A stretch of 64,000 nt of DNA from Mnemiopsis leidyi (taxonomy: Eukaryota; Ctenophora; Tentaculata; Lobata; Bolinopsidae), in NCBI GenBank assembly GCA_000226015.1, contig JH152975.1:188840-252839 (forward strand), written 5' to 3'. The position numbers and the translations under genes were made by a program. Within the stretch, counting starts at the first letter, position 1; each line of letters begins with the position of its first letter. Below, in pieces: positions 20,834-35,200 of the stretch. The notes beneath the pieces were generated by a model that saw only the letters and a program-made list of their open reading frames with translations, was not told the DNA's origin and ran no database searches.

Positions 20834-21133
20834 GTAATATGAATTATCACTAATACGAATATCCACCTTCCTATGATCACTCAAAATCAATAATCCCCGG
20901 TTCGAGACTTTGTTAACAAATCTTTGATTACGGCCGATACCATTTACGGATTATTGTCAATTTTAACAACAATATGTGTTGCATTAGTAAACCTTTTTAA
21001 AATAATAGAAGATTTGTGCTTTTACGCAAAATTGGTAATCAAATCCTTTGCTTTATAAGAAAATGGCAGATCAATTCTTTAGAACCAATCTTTAGTGCAA
21101 CTCTTACATTTTTCATTGAACAGGACTTGGATA

Positions 21134-21161
21134 CTTCGAATGAGGGTCAAACATAGTCAGT
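21134..21161 (-). mobile_element. MITE fragment
   Basis: CTTCGAATGAGGGTCAAACA followed by TAGTCAGTC matches one end of the same MITE family in reverse orientation. The following 300 bases (21170-21490) have open frames but no recognisable protein. Confidence 0.45.
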
Positions 21162-21779
21162 CAATCTGTTCAGTACCATTACAGCAAAGCCTTTATTTAT
21201 ACCGGACCTTACCTCTTCCTCCATCATCCATGGTCATGCACTTAATCTGCCGATGCCCTTATGCTGGCTTGTGGCAGCAGTGTATATTTTCCGGGTCCAT
21301 TTGTCAAGGTGTTACCCGACTCACGTGCGGCTTGCAGCTTTGTTGCTCTCTCTGCTCTCGTTTTGTCAGAACGGTTGACGGATTTTCATCTCGTCAAGGG
21401 TCCATATGCTTCTCTTCCACTTGTCCCCAACTCAGGAGGCTGCTTGTGAAGGAGTTAATTGTCACGGGATGGGTTTCCACTCAGTAACATTTGCAACACT
21501 GAATAATGTTGGGTTGATAGTAATAACCAAACGAAATGCCAGTAAAAATTAGGGTTATGTGACTCACTCGTTTACTAAACAGAATCTAATGTAATCACAA
21601 TCCACCCTTTAACTGGTATTTCGTGATAGCCATAAGTGTAACCAGTTACTAGTGTATCAATATTAAATTTTCATCAATGTTACACTCACTCAATAAATTG
21701 CCTAATTTATGGCCATACTTTTTCACAATTCTTCCCTGTTGGGACTATTTCTAACATTGAGGATTGTCGCTGTTCGCTG

Positions 21780-21915
21780 TGGTATCTACCACGACCTCTG
21801 ATGTAGGTGGTCGAGGGTTTGATTGTGGGATCCATCAATGCTAGAGGATGGTGCTAAGGGCAGATCTCCATATTAGATAAAGAGGGCTGCATGTTCAGTT
21901 GTGGGGAATTAGGAG
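21780..21915 (+). mobile_element. tRNA-derived SINE-like repeat, diverged copy
   Basis: ACCTCTGATGTAGGTGGTC followed by GAGGGTTTGATTGTGGG (B-box-like, about 21813) and GGTGCTAAGGGCAGATCT has the same plan as the copies at 14690 and 17625. Identity is lower, so this is tentative. Confidence 0.35.
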
Positions 21916-22304
21916 CCCCAATTGATAAACATTATAAATATTGTAAACCTTCTCCTTCATGCTTTTATGTATTCAAGTAAAACAAGTTTTTAAGTTGAAC
22001 AAGTTTTATTTTCTCGTCTGCAATATTAATATCACTATAGTTATAGAAATATATCCTTACGCGTTTTACGAAAATACTATTGAATTTATATAAAATACTT
22101 TTCATGGTCTAATACTTCCATAAATAATGTCTATATATCTATAAGTGTCGATCCCGAAAAATTCATTTGAAAAAACACGATAATGTCAAAGAAATATCAA
22201 TAAAACTCAATTTTATACTTGCACTGCTCACTGAATTTGGTTAGCTGTCCTTTATTTTTGATAGTTGGCTACGCATTTCACCATTAAGTTTACCTGAACA
22301 GATA

Positions 22305-22800
22305 AAATAAATAATAAATAATGATGCCAGCATCATCACACATAATCACTCAAAATATCTAGATAAATTTAAAATTGTTAAAATCTAAAAGGTATGAAAA
22401 ATCTAATGAATGTTTATAAATCTCTTCTGAGCTACAATAGGATTATCCTTAAGATGCTATTATGCTTTAACTTATTCTCCAAATAATTTACACCTTCAAT
22501 TCTATTTAAAACTTCATCAGAGATTTCCCAAAAATTTCCCACACAACATATTCCTGAAGCTTTAGTTTTACACTTAAACACTTCTAAATTGGATTTAAAA
22601 ACGTTTAAACTAGATGAAATCTTTACCTCAATAGGTAACTTATTCCATATTAACATAACCCTATCCTTAAGAAAATTTCTCCTGATTCGATTGATCTTTG
22701 AATCTTTACTCTTTCCCGGTTTACAAAGTACATTCAATCCAGATCTACTAAAATTTAAAACACCACTTAACTGGATTGAAGCATCTGTTAACTTAGGTTT
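22305..22800 (-). mobile_element. LINE 3' end, inverted copy
   Basis: Minus-strand frame: LSGVLNFSRSGLNVLCKPGK, then RRNFLKDRVMLIWNKLPIEV, VFKSNLEVFKCKTKA and NFWEISDEVLNRIEGVNYLE. It ends in a frameshifted tail (HNSILRIILL instead of HNIYLNNNP). The 3' UTR holds the same ATGATGCCAGCATCATCACA signature as the copy at 19228. It is truncated at the 5' side near 22800. Confidence 0.88.
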
Positions 22801-23209
22801 TAGCTACAGTGAATTTTCTGTTGACTTTAAAAATAATCCCCCCCCCCCCTCAGAACAACTGTAAAACATGGGTTCAGGTGTGACCAATTTAAAAACAAAA
22901 ATACATGTACAAAAAAGGTTATGAAAGCTATTAAAATTTGATAATACTACTAATTTCACCGGCTCATCACTCATGGCTAACTCAGTGCTGTTCTGCAGGG
23001 TCGGCAGGAACTTACATTGCATATGAATAATGCATAATGGATATTTACCACACTCTACTCAGAAGGCAGAGCCAAAGGTCATATGCCTGGCATGGGTTTT
23101 AATTCATATGCATAGATGGGAAATTGCTGTTACACATCATACATACTGCTCTTTTACAATATGTTTTCATAACTGAGTGATAATTTTACCTAGAGAGCGC
23201 TATGCTATT

Positions 23210-26200
23210 ATGTCAAAAGACCGACAATATGAAGGTGTTAAGACTCTAAAGTGCATTGGTCGTTATGCTTTGTGCAGCAAGACCCTGGGCAAGGGGAACT
23301 TTGCCAGAGTTGAGCTGGCAGCCCATACCCTCATCAACAACAAGGTAAACTTAACATCTGATGATGTATTATATTTATTCAGTTCTGCTTATGATAATTT
23401 ACTAATGAGAATTTGATTATCCAATGAAAACAAATTTTTATTTAAATCTATGTTAGATATGACTTTTCCTCACTTCTCAGCTTTTGTAGACTGGTTACTC
23501 ACATTTACATACCTAGCAATCATGATTAATTATAGTCAAGCTGATGCCTTTACTTTCTGTTGGCAGTTGGTAGAGATTTGAAGTACATTCTCACAGGTGG
23601 CAGTAAAGATAATTGACATGAACAACATCAAAGATGACTATGTGCGGCGTAACCTATTTCGCGAAGCGCGTCTTCTGCGTAGGCTCTCTCACCCAAACAT
23701 TATAAAACTATTTGAAACCATCAAGGTAACTTTTTAAAGTTTCTTAACACTGTTTCTTTAGTTACCTACTTGCAATTAAAATACCTGTACCCCTGGGTTT
23801 TTCATCATTAATTAGCACGCATCTACCATCCCTAATCTCATGACATTACATGACACATGCTTAAATTATCTAAAAATTAAACTGCTGCATGTTAACAGCA
23901 GTTAATTTATCTGGATATAGCTGGAGGCCCTGATTAATCAACAGAGAGGCGTTCTACATTCTACATGTATGCTACGGTGATTGAGCCTAAAAGCAATTAA
24001 TCGAACTATACGGTGTGTAATGCCGGATGTGTACGTTGACTTCCGTCACTCCAGGGGTCTGTTAATCATACGATGTGAGAGAGGGATATTGCGACTGAGA
24101 GAGAGTGTGTTTGTGTTTGTATGAATGTGAGGATGAGAACCTGGATATTTCAGGTCCAAGGTTGAAATGCAACTCATTTCTTGCATTCATTAACTTTATG
24201 TCTATGGTCACTTTTCTAACTTATGCTGCTTGAAGAACTCGGAATCTTTGCGCCATTGGTGTACTAGTTGATGAATCAAACTGTTCTTCGTGTCATTTTG
24301 GAACTTCGTAAGGATGATTGCATCCCACTCTATTCGGTGAATCAGACCTTATGAGCTCATGGTGTTTGGTGAATTGTAAGTAAATGAGTAACGACTGATC
24401 ATTCCTTATATGGCATTCCACCCCAGGTGTATCAATCACATCAAAACAATATACCAGTTTGGGGCTCTCACTTAATGTACAAGGACATTAGGCTTGAACT
24501 AGCAACAGCCTTGTCTTAGGTAAAACTCAACAAAGTGGTTCATACAGCCATCACCTGTTGAGTAGTTTATTAAACACTTACAAATGTAGACCGAATTTAG
24601 AACTTTTACCGCCCTAGTTCTCATGTAATTAATTCATAATTAGGTTATAAGGTATGCAATAAGTATGAGTAGTGCCTTGCCCGCTGTTAATAACGTCGTT
24701 GTGTGCCTGAATCATGACACATATTAACTTTCCAATCGCACAATTCAAATGATTATTGAGTATTTACATCACCATGTAAGGAGAAAGTCCTTTCCAATAT
24801 CCTGGATATGACGCACAGTACAGTATACTGACTATTCTGTACTATCCTGTTTTACATGTACAAATTTACTTACCAAATGTACGTTCTACCTATCTGCCCA
24901 GCCCTGCTCTGTGGCATTACTTCCGTGAGCAGAACAGAAAAATTATGTCGTTGTTGAAGAGAAAGAGAGTGAGAGAGAAGCCGCTCAAGTTGGTCAAACT
25001 CTGTGAACACGTTCTGTGTGTATAGAGTCAGGTTGAAATCTGGGTCCAGGTGTGATGTCTGTACAGTGAACCGTACTTTGTTATATAAATGAAGTGGGAA
25101 ATTATTGGCTGACTCTAGTGTGTAAGGCTAGGGCATTTTAAAACATTCCAAAAGCCGGTTTTTATGTTTTTAAAGCGCTTGGCAAAATTTGATCAGGGAA
25201 GAATTTTTTTATAACACCTTCACTTATTTAAGCATTTTTCCCTACTAAATTTTATTTGTGTGTTAAGAAAACAAAGTAAAACCAGCGATTTCCAAAACGG
25301 CGGTCCTTTGTGAGCTACTGATCTAACCGGCAGATAGTGTATCTTGACACTCTTACTCTTCCCAAAAACCAATAAAAGCAGCTCCCTCCTCGCCTGGATC
25401 CTAAAGACAGAGAAGAAGGGTTAAAACTTTCCCAATTTCACTAGTCAAACTTCTAGACTACGCAAATAGTCGGTCATTGTTGATGTCAAGTCCTCAGTGA
25501 GTAAGGCTTTGTACATTTGGGAGAAGTACATTTAGTATGATAGTCTTACTTTTGTCATTTACTTTAAGTATTCGTAATCCAACAGAATAATGTCCGTTAT
25601 CAAGAACTACAAGGATGCCTTTTTAATGCAAGTACTCTAGTGTTATACCGTGCCCAGAACTTGGATATATAAATTCTAATCTTGTTTTAACATCCACATT
25701 ACAGGATTTTACACGCGAAACAAGTTAAACTTGTGGCAATAATCACGAACTGTTATCTTTCTTTCTCGATTATAATGCTGAAATGTATTGAGAAATAGAT
25801 AATTACCACTAAAAATTATTCATCAGATATGCTAGTATTAACTGTACTAGCAAAAAATATAGTGATGCTGGCCTGACAGTAGTTTAATGAATGTTGCAGA
25901 GCAGTAAGCGAAATTAACTGAACTGTAACATCTGACGGCCCAACCCCCTAGTATGGGACAGTACCAAGACTACATGTACACATGTTACATGTACTACTAT
26001 ACATCATGTGTACTACATCTAGTACATCATGTGTACTACTATACATCTTGCGAACTACACAAGATGGTACAATATTCAATTTGTCTCTTGTAGCTCTCTG
26101 TGCTGTTTTATTTGGTTTGCAAAAACCTGTTACTGAGAGCTCGCATTTCGCATCTACATAACGCCAGTATGAGCACTGACTGAACTTGTTAAAAGTAAAT

Positions 26201-29200
26201 AAGAATTATAAAATTGATATGTAATTATTTTAAAGTAAATTGTTTAACTACCAATGTGCACAATATGGATGTAACAGCGGCACCATCTGGCAAAAAAACT
26301 TTCAATTGTTCACGAAACTTTCTGTCGACATTCCAAATTTTAAACAGTACTCGTTAGGTATGGGAAAAATTCCAAATTTTTACATCTACCGAAGAGTGTT
26401 TGTGTCAGGTTCGATACAGCTTTACAGGATACAGGACATCCGAATCAGGATAACATCTGGTTAATAATATGTGGGTTTAAACCCTCTTCTCAGCTTCTAT
26501 GATTTCTCAATCCGGTTATATGCCAAGCGTAGGTTATCTTCAGGCTTATACCCTGATTTAACATTCTGCTTGTCCGCTGAATGTCTCCTCTGCCAACAAA
26601 AGGCTAGCCTACTTCCGGCATACTTCACTGAAATATGTCAGGAAATTCTCCGTACATACCCGAACATGGTTGCACGTAAATCTGAATCCTTCTCACGGTA
26701 ATATCCCTCCTCTTGTTAAACGTGTCAGTTTTGGCACTGTACCGACCCGCGGTCTAGATCTAGTTGTCAGCCACACATACTACAGTCTGTTGTTGCGCTA
26801 AAAATGTAAACATTGAGAATCTATATAATTTCCGGGTTGTTGGCAGACGATTTGTGTACAATTATATACAGATCTAGCTAATTTTAGACCAGTCTTATAT
26901 TACTTAAACTATTCCTGCAAGCGGCGGTGATTGTATAGACAAGGTATAAACCAATTAACGGGAGGTGATTAACAGTAACTGGGCGTCCAGGAAACGACTT
27001 TTAGCCGCCAAGCTTCATAATTTTAGACTGGCCCTGCTCCTATTGGGCTAGGATTAAATACTCCCAACTATTTTCTGCTACTAGAATCTTTTAGCCAGGA
27101 ATTTACAGACTGTGTCCAACTTGCCTCTTCTTGGCCACTAACCAGCCCAATATCAATAGTAAAACTCATATAACGTCTCGCTGTTACTTTAAACTGCTCA
27201 TTTACACTTGTGTTCCAAGGTGGACTGACTGCACTCTATAGACAATAGACATGTCATGACAATTCTGCAGAATTTACTCGGCTGCATTAGGGCGTCTATT
27301 TAGCGGTTTATAGCTTTATAGGTTTTAACAAAGCGGATGTAAAACTTCGAGACATGATGTAGACGTGATCAAGGAACTTTAGGTTATAAGACAATGTTAT
27401 TTGGAGCTGAAAAGTCTCTTCTGAGGACCAACCTTGTCGTAAAACCTATTCATTGGACAAAACTAGCTAAACTTTGCAGACTTTACTTTAGATAATCCTT
27501 AGATGTGACTTGAAGTTGGGTTATAGATGTCAAATATTGTATACTCATTATACGCCATAATATGCATAATCTCGAATAACTCTCTTAGGGCACAATTTCT
27601 TGTCGTCCTTGAACAACAGAAAAAAGTTATATTAATTTAGATTAAGGAAACTTTTCTTTAGAGAGCCGTAATTTGCTGATTCGATTCATTGGATAAATCA
27701 TAAAATAATCATAGTTCCATCGATTGCATCTTGCAAGTTTATACCAAATTGATCTCTCTGCTTTTAAAAATAACAACATTTTCCCCGGTCCAACCTTTAG
27801 ATATTTAAAAGCTGGATGTAACGTGCTCGTGTCCTAATAGTGCAGTAATAATAGTGATTATACCAATTATGTGTTGAACTGTAATCCCAGATTACCGGAA
27901 ATTGAGTTCTTCGTGGCGGACGGAGGACCGATTTTGATTACCGCCGATAATTTGCTAGCAAAAACGCTCCGTGATCAGTCTATCTCGGAGAAGGGTAAAG
28001 CTATCGTAGTTGGCGCTGATGGGTACAAATGTTACCTCTGTGTTTGTAATGGGATCATTATAATTGTGCTTGTAAAACGACAAAATTCATCACGGCCGGA
28101 GCGAGAGTTGTTATAAATTTGGTCTGTCTAGACCGCAAAGGCGTGACATTTTTTTCATTCCTTTCCTATTGGCGTAGGAGGTGTTAAGCAGTTCGAATAT
28201 ACAGTACTCAAACAAACTTGTTACAGGGTGGTTTTTAAATTTGGGTGCATCCTTATATGGAAAAGAAAATATCTCATATAACTTTACTTCTGGTCAATAT
28301 TTTTTGATGAAACTTTCAGAATTTGTTTGTTGTGCCTCTCAGATTATATACCAAAGTTTTTGAACTGACGCGACGGGCCATTTAGGTCTGATGCGCAATT
28401 GTGCGCAAAAGTACGCTAAAAATTAAAAATCGTCAAATTTGCTCCAATCATCCTAAAAATTAGTATGCATCATCTCTTAGTCACCAAGAAGGAATCCTGA
28501 AAATTTCATTACAAAATGCTGTCCAGAACCTAAGTTATGACCGTTTTTAAATACCAGCCCATCAATTCTCTTACTTCTGATAGCAAAAACGGTCTTAGCT
28601 TCGGTTCTGAACATCATTTTCTGATGACATTTTCAGGATTCTTTCTTGGTGACTAAGAGATGATGCATACCAATTTTTAGGATGATTCGAGCAAATTTGA
28701 CGATTTTGAAATGTTAGCGTACTTTTGCGCACATTTGTGCATCAGACCCAAATGGCCGGTTACATCAGTTCAAAAACTTTAGTATATCATCTGAGAGGCA
28801 CAACAAACATTTTCTGAAAGTTTCATCAAAAAATATTGACCAGAAGTAAAGTTATGAGCTATTTTCTTTTCTATGTAAGGATGCACCCAAATTTTAAAAC
28901 CACCCTGTATTTTCTCACCAGGGCGGTTTTTACAGAAGTGCTGAAAAATTAGAGTGTTAAACCCTTAGATAAAGTAATGTGAAGGACTATAACAAAGTTA
29001 ATAAGCTGTGAAGTGTACCGTTGTTTGTGTTTAACATTAACATGCTCGGCCCATAGTCGCTTTCCTAGCAACTTGCAAGATAATGTTGTGCAAATCATTG
29101 TACAGTAAGACTGTAGTACTGCAATGACAATATTGCTTTTAAATATTTGGGCCACATTCCCATATCATTATAACAATTTCATGCGATTCTATTTAAATCA

Positions 29201-32200
29201 ATAATCTCGGCATGCTCTATTTCATAAGTTTATAAACTATTGGTTAAACTCGTTAGCCCTTGATTGACGGTAAAATGATTCCCAGAATCTGCATGATTTA
29301 TGATTTTCTCATCTGCCAACAAAATCTTAACAAAAACTCTGCTTTATACTTTACCTGTACTTCACATGACACACAATTTTATGCCTATCATTCATGTACA
29401 ATACAAGAATATATTCATTTTCTAACTTTAAAATTTGTTCTATATTAGCTGTAAAGTCGCGCTGCACTGACAGAGAATTTGACCGAGCTGGCCCATTAGA
29501 AAGTAGTGCAGCTTGTCGAGAGGTCATGTTTTGAAAACGGCATGCTTGCTGCAGATACATCATCTGAAACTCCGGCCCCTTATTGGTTAGGCTTGGTCAC
29601 GTGCCAGCTCAGCTCGCTCTATGATTGGCTGGCCGTTGTTTGAAATATCGTATATTTGCTTGATTAGATCGTAACGTGAAGGACCGAAACATGAGCCCGC
29701 CCACAATTAAACACTACATCGCTGCAACATCCGAATTGTTCTCCGATACAAGCTCATGAAAAAATTTCATCAACCACCGTGTCACACTTAGTGTCACACA
29801 TTTTGTCACGCCCAGTTTAGTAATGTGTTACGCAGTCCCCTTGTCTCTACAACAGATGCGTGACAAAGTTCAGATCAGGACACATATTTGAGACGCAGAC
29901 AGGATTAGATCAGCAGATAGCATGAGTTTTTGTCTCTCTATCTTTCTCTTTAATAATCTCTATCTTTTTCTCTGTCTCACTCTCACACTCTCATTTCATC
30001 TCTCTTCATCAGAAGTCGACCGGGATTGCGGCCGAAACAACGGTCTCAATCTATTACTGCTCTTAAAGTTCAGATGACAAGAAAGTTAGGGCAGGGTCAC
30101 TCTATCTCTCACACGCAGTTGCAGAATCTAGAGCTCTGTAGAATCTAGCAGCTGTAGTCGTCTTAACTCCTCAATGTTATGTTACAACTCTGATTTCTAA
30201 CTTAACGTAAAGTAGAGGGAGGGACACTCTTCTCTGCGTGTAACTGCGAGTAGACAGATTCCGGAAATTGAAGTTGTAGTTCGTACGAAGTTTCGAGACT
30301 TGGAAGCGATAAGAACGAAGTTGTTCAGCGTGCAGTTATATTGACGTGTGGTTCAATGACTTCAATAGAGATGGGCTGTGTGATGATATTACTGGCAATG
30401 TTTGAACGATCCCTAGAACTGTCACTCTCATATGTTAGAGTCCCTCTAGCAATTCATTTATTTTAGATCATAATGAATAAAACGAGTATATCTTTTGGTT
30501 AAGTACTAAGAAAGTGAATATAAAGTATTAATTCATCGTTAACTTTGAGAAAGTTAACTTAAACCCTGGTATCCTGATGTCAAACACGCGGCATTACACC
30601 ACCCCTTCCTCCTCTCCACTCCACCGCAATCCACGCAATAAGCAGCACGACTTTCCACAGATCTACACATCTACGTAAGATCGGGAGGTTTCAATTCGCG
30701 GCCAGCTCCCCAACTCCAGCTCTACGTTGTTTCCTACCTTAGCCAGGTTGGGTCTACGTCAGGCTGAGGTGTGTGTTCCGGGCTAAATCACATAAATGCA
30801 TCATTAAGTGATTAGTCCGATCTCTCTCTCTCTCTCTCTCGCTAGAGCCACTGAGGTAACTTCTGCCTGCGTGGATTGTGTGCTCTTATACACTGCTGCA
30901 GAATGTAGATTAGTGTAGAGTGTAATGTAGAGTGATAGTACAAGTAAGAGATTAGCAATGTATTATATATGTAGTGTTTTGTGTGTACTGTGTAATGATT
31001 TGACTTAATGGACAGTAATAATTCGCCATCATAAATTAAAGGAAAAACATACTTTTTAAATTTTCTTTGAAACAAAAGATCTTAACATATTTCGATAAAT
31101 GGCAGTAACAGTTAATGATAACGCTTAAGAGCGAGGATCTCTTGCTATAGGGATAAAAAGCAGTGTTTTAAGCAACCTCATATCGTGTCGAGGTTTTACT
31201 GGAGTCGTTTTGTTGAGAGTTAGCGATTTTGAATGTTAAATGTTAGGGGTAAGGGTTAAAGAAGAGAGCTATATCGCTAGATTGCTAGACAGTATTTAGA
31301 GAGAAGTTTAATGAGTTTCAGTGGTCATCAAGAGAACGAAGATTGGCTGGTACACTCCCAGATCTAATACATGTAGGTTAGAGTGTATATAGGTTAGAGT
31401 GTTTGAAGGAGAGCTAGAGCACCCTGATATATAAGTAAATATATACGCACCTAGAGCATGTACTGGGATACACAGTGGATAATATGAGAGTTCAGAGTAC
31501 ATACAGACACACAAACGCACCAGGCACCTGCAGCCCAATGTGTAGTCTAAGTGTGGAGTGTAGAGAGATGCGGCGTTACTCCCTGGTGATTTCTCCGTTC
31601 TTGACAAAGCGTGTAGTAACAACGGGGCAGGTTGGCTCCTCTGAGTAATCATAACACGACTGTTTAGAGCCTTAGCTGACTAGCTGTGATCCGCTTAACT
31701 ATTAAAGTATCATGTATTATGCAGGACAGCGTACAGTGGGTTAGAATGTTAGCCGTTAGGAATAGTTTTGAAGTTTTGATTATGGTGGCGATGCTTCATC
31801 TCCATTGAGGACTCCGCTTCCCTTGATGTATCGAAATGGCAGGTAACAAAAAGAGTATTTGGTCGATCTTTCGTTCAAGTAGACTTGATATGAAGTAATA
31901 TAACTTCCCAGTAATTAGGCTTTCGAGTAAAAACCTAGTTTACCACTTTACTAGAAGAATTAAACAGTAAATTAGCGTTTGCGAATACGCCACAACTCAA
32001 TACTTGACAGGTTGCAACGGTAAATGATTTGATAGCCGGTTTAACTGCTAAGCTTTCTACCAAGACGACCACATGTGACATGTCAAGTCTGCTCCTGTTA
32101 AGTGACGTCACACTTTGATATATTCTGCGAATAGGTGGAGTAGAAACCCGACTGATCCTAGCTGCCTGACATTTTATATGGTAGCTTATAGGTGTATCTA

Positions 32201-35200
32201 ATATTTACCGTTCAAGCGTACGACAAGTTAGGAAATTCTCCAATTCAAAATTCTGCGTACTCACTACTCAGTCAATAACAATTGCAAATTTCACTATCCG
32301 ATCGAGTGTAGATGAAACGACTTTGAATTTATGGGATAATTTTCGCCTTTATCTTGACAAATTAACAAGACAATTTTCAATGAGATTCAATAAACTTACA
32401 AATCAGCATATCCAAAAGTCGCTCTGCTGCCTGTGCCAGAGGTCATGACCATTTCTCCGTCCTTTACAGCAAGGTGGTCTACAGAGACAAGCGGGATGAG
32501 TTTGGAGCACAATCCCGGGCCTCATTTGAGTTCACTTTGTTCTCAAACTTCTGAGACATCTGCCGGACATTGCATCTGAGCCAAACAACCGTGGCTTCTA
32601 GTCCTTAAGTGAATACCATGCTTTTTAGATTATGTCAATGAACTGTCGTCAGAAGTGCGTTAGCCTTCTACGAATATAGACTGTGATTGTTATTGATGTA
32701 TGTGAAGTGAATGTGATGAGTCTAAAGTTTCTAACGAGGCAGTATACATGCGAAATTTGTACTCAAAACTTTTTATCGGAGTTAATGATAGTTAAAATTT
32801 GAATGCTCCCAGTTTCAAATCGATTTTGCAAATCTAAAGAGTAATTTTACCTAATTAATAATAATAATAATAATAATAATGAATTTTGTCTCCTTGACAA
32901 CTCTTATCGTACTAAACACAAATCAAAACTTAATACTCGAATCAGTTTTAAAATATAAACCAAATTAACAATTCTAATTAATTGATCTCCAAGTTTTTGA
33001 GCGTAGCTTAGATTGCTCAACCCAGTTCCTAAATGTTAGACCACATAAAAGTAAAGTAGTAAACGTTGCCAGGTGTCCCAAACTTATCTTACCCTGTCTC
33101 CATGGCAACACGTGTTGTTACCATGCTGTAGTTACCATGTCAATGTACTAAGATTACCCTGTCAATATGCTCATACTTACTAGACCATTTTACCTTGTCA
33201 ATGATCGTTTCTTTGTCTGATGTGATCTGGAACTTCTTTCTTTATATACTCAGATTAGACAGTTAAACTTTAAAGCCTATCATTTGAGCTGTTTATTGAA
33301 AGATCTGACATAGAAAGAAGTACAAGATAAATAGAGAAAAGTACATATAAACATGGTTATATTGTTTGAAATAAAGATGTGAAAAAGTGTTTACTGCCAC
33401 GTGAAATATTCGCGGAAAGAATTACAATTTAATAACATTACTTATAACAGTATATCAGGGTTGTATATAACAGTATATAAGGGTTGTATAACAGTAAGTA
33501 TAAGGGTTTTACTTTTTAAAATCTATTATAAAATTGTGAAGTTGCTGGGGGACACTTAAAATATCGTTCAAAGCGACAAATTTAACTATGATTTTCTGTC
33601 TAATTGATCAATGAGGTTTCATCTCAGATTTCAAATCCAGCTTCTAATCGAGTTGTGTGAAGAGTTGAACTGCTGCGAGCGCAAATGCCATCAAAAGAGA
33701 AAGTTCTATCCGATGTCCGGCGTTGCAGTAATCTCGGTATGAGCAAGACTTTCCAGAACAGTCAAAGTCATCAACCTCAATACTCTGGTTTTTAAAACTT
33801 TTCTTGAGCGCCGTCTCTGCACTATCACATACATCAGCCATGTCCAGAGTTTGATCACATCCTCTCAGGATACCCTCTGCTGTTCCTGGCACGTCTGTTA
33901 TCGTCATACCTAAGTCATACCTGACTTCAAAGCATGCTGTCACGTTTGTTTCACACGCGTAGGTGCTGTTCTTGTCGCATTTCACTTCATCCGGAATTTC
34001 GGTCTTTTTTCCAGCAATAGTGTAGGAAACTTCGTGACAGCGATAGCAGCGTATAGAGTCGGTTGGGAGGAACAGAGTTGCCAGTGCAAGTGCTAATAGA
34101 GTGAGGTTCATGTTGTCAATCGCACCTAGAAATATCCTGGTTTTAGAATTGTTACAAAACACGACTAGACTATTCTTCAATTGCCTGATTTCTAAGTTTT
34201 ACAGATGGCAGATCTATAGAAATGTTACAAATGTCGGATCGAGATGTCATACTGAAAACTGACAAAGAAAAACTAGAAAATTGTAACTTTTCCGAGGTTG
34301 TGAGTCTTTCCCCCTTGAGTTAATGCCGCCGATAAAAACAAACCGCAAATCCGATAACAAAACTAAAAATTGTGAACTGGCTGGCTTACTTGACTTCGTG
34401 TCATGCTTTGTGTCACGTGAGTTCTATATTCCCCGCTTTTAAAGTCCGATAATTTAGTTTTGTATAAATCACGGACTGATAACGATATTGGTACAGCAAG
34501 GGACCAATGATATGTGGAGCAAAATCGCGCACCTAGAAAAGATAAATGTTGTTATTCTCTGTATAGTTTTGAACATTATATCTAGAAGGACAGAAGGTTG
34601 ATAAGAGTTTATCAAGTTATTTTTACGCCAACATTTTTCAGGTTTCAATTTTTGTGAAATCTCATGGCCAGTCGAACTGTACATGTATAACGTTTCAACA
34701 GTGAATTTGACTGACATCTAATTCTGATTTATCCAATTTTTGCATTATTCGAAACGGCCCGGTTTAAGCCTTTCTAAGGCAATCTGAATATAATTTAAAG
34801 ATGTTGATGAATTGTTATGGTGGACTTTAGATTGCAGCGGCTGGAAAAAACGAGATATACGTAATTACAAAATAGATACCTACTTTGATTTTTGATTGGG
34901 TTTAGTAATACAGTCAGTTATAAAGAATTCATCTCCGGTTAATTAATGTGAACACTAAATTTAATGTGAACACAAAACAGTTATTTGAAAATCACGATCG
35001 GACTGAAGGCTTACATTCGGTCTATTAAATTTTATGATTAAACCGGACATATTCAGTTTACCTCCGACCATCTACACCAGTAATTAACTCAACTACTGAT
35101 TATCCAGGTATCCATGTTGTTTACACTCCAACACACACATTATATTCACAATATTTACCAGCCCAATTTTCAGTCTCACATTTGTCATTTCCTCCACGAC

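Noticed and set aside
21095-21487. 130-codon open frame on the plus strand
   Set aside because: No recognisable protein, two overlapping open frames, and it starts inside a MITE fragment in a repeat-rich zone.
31308-31652. 114-codon minus-strand open frame in the kinase intron
   Set aside because: Low-complexity composition, no splice context or domain; probably chance.
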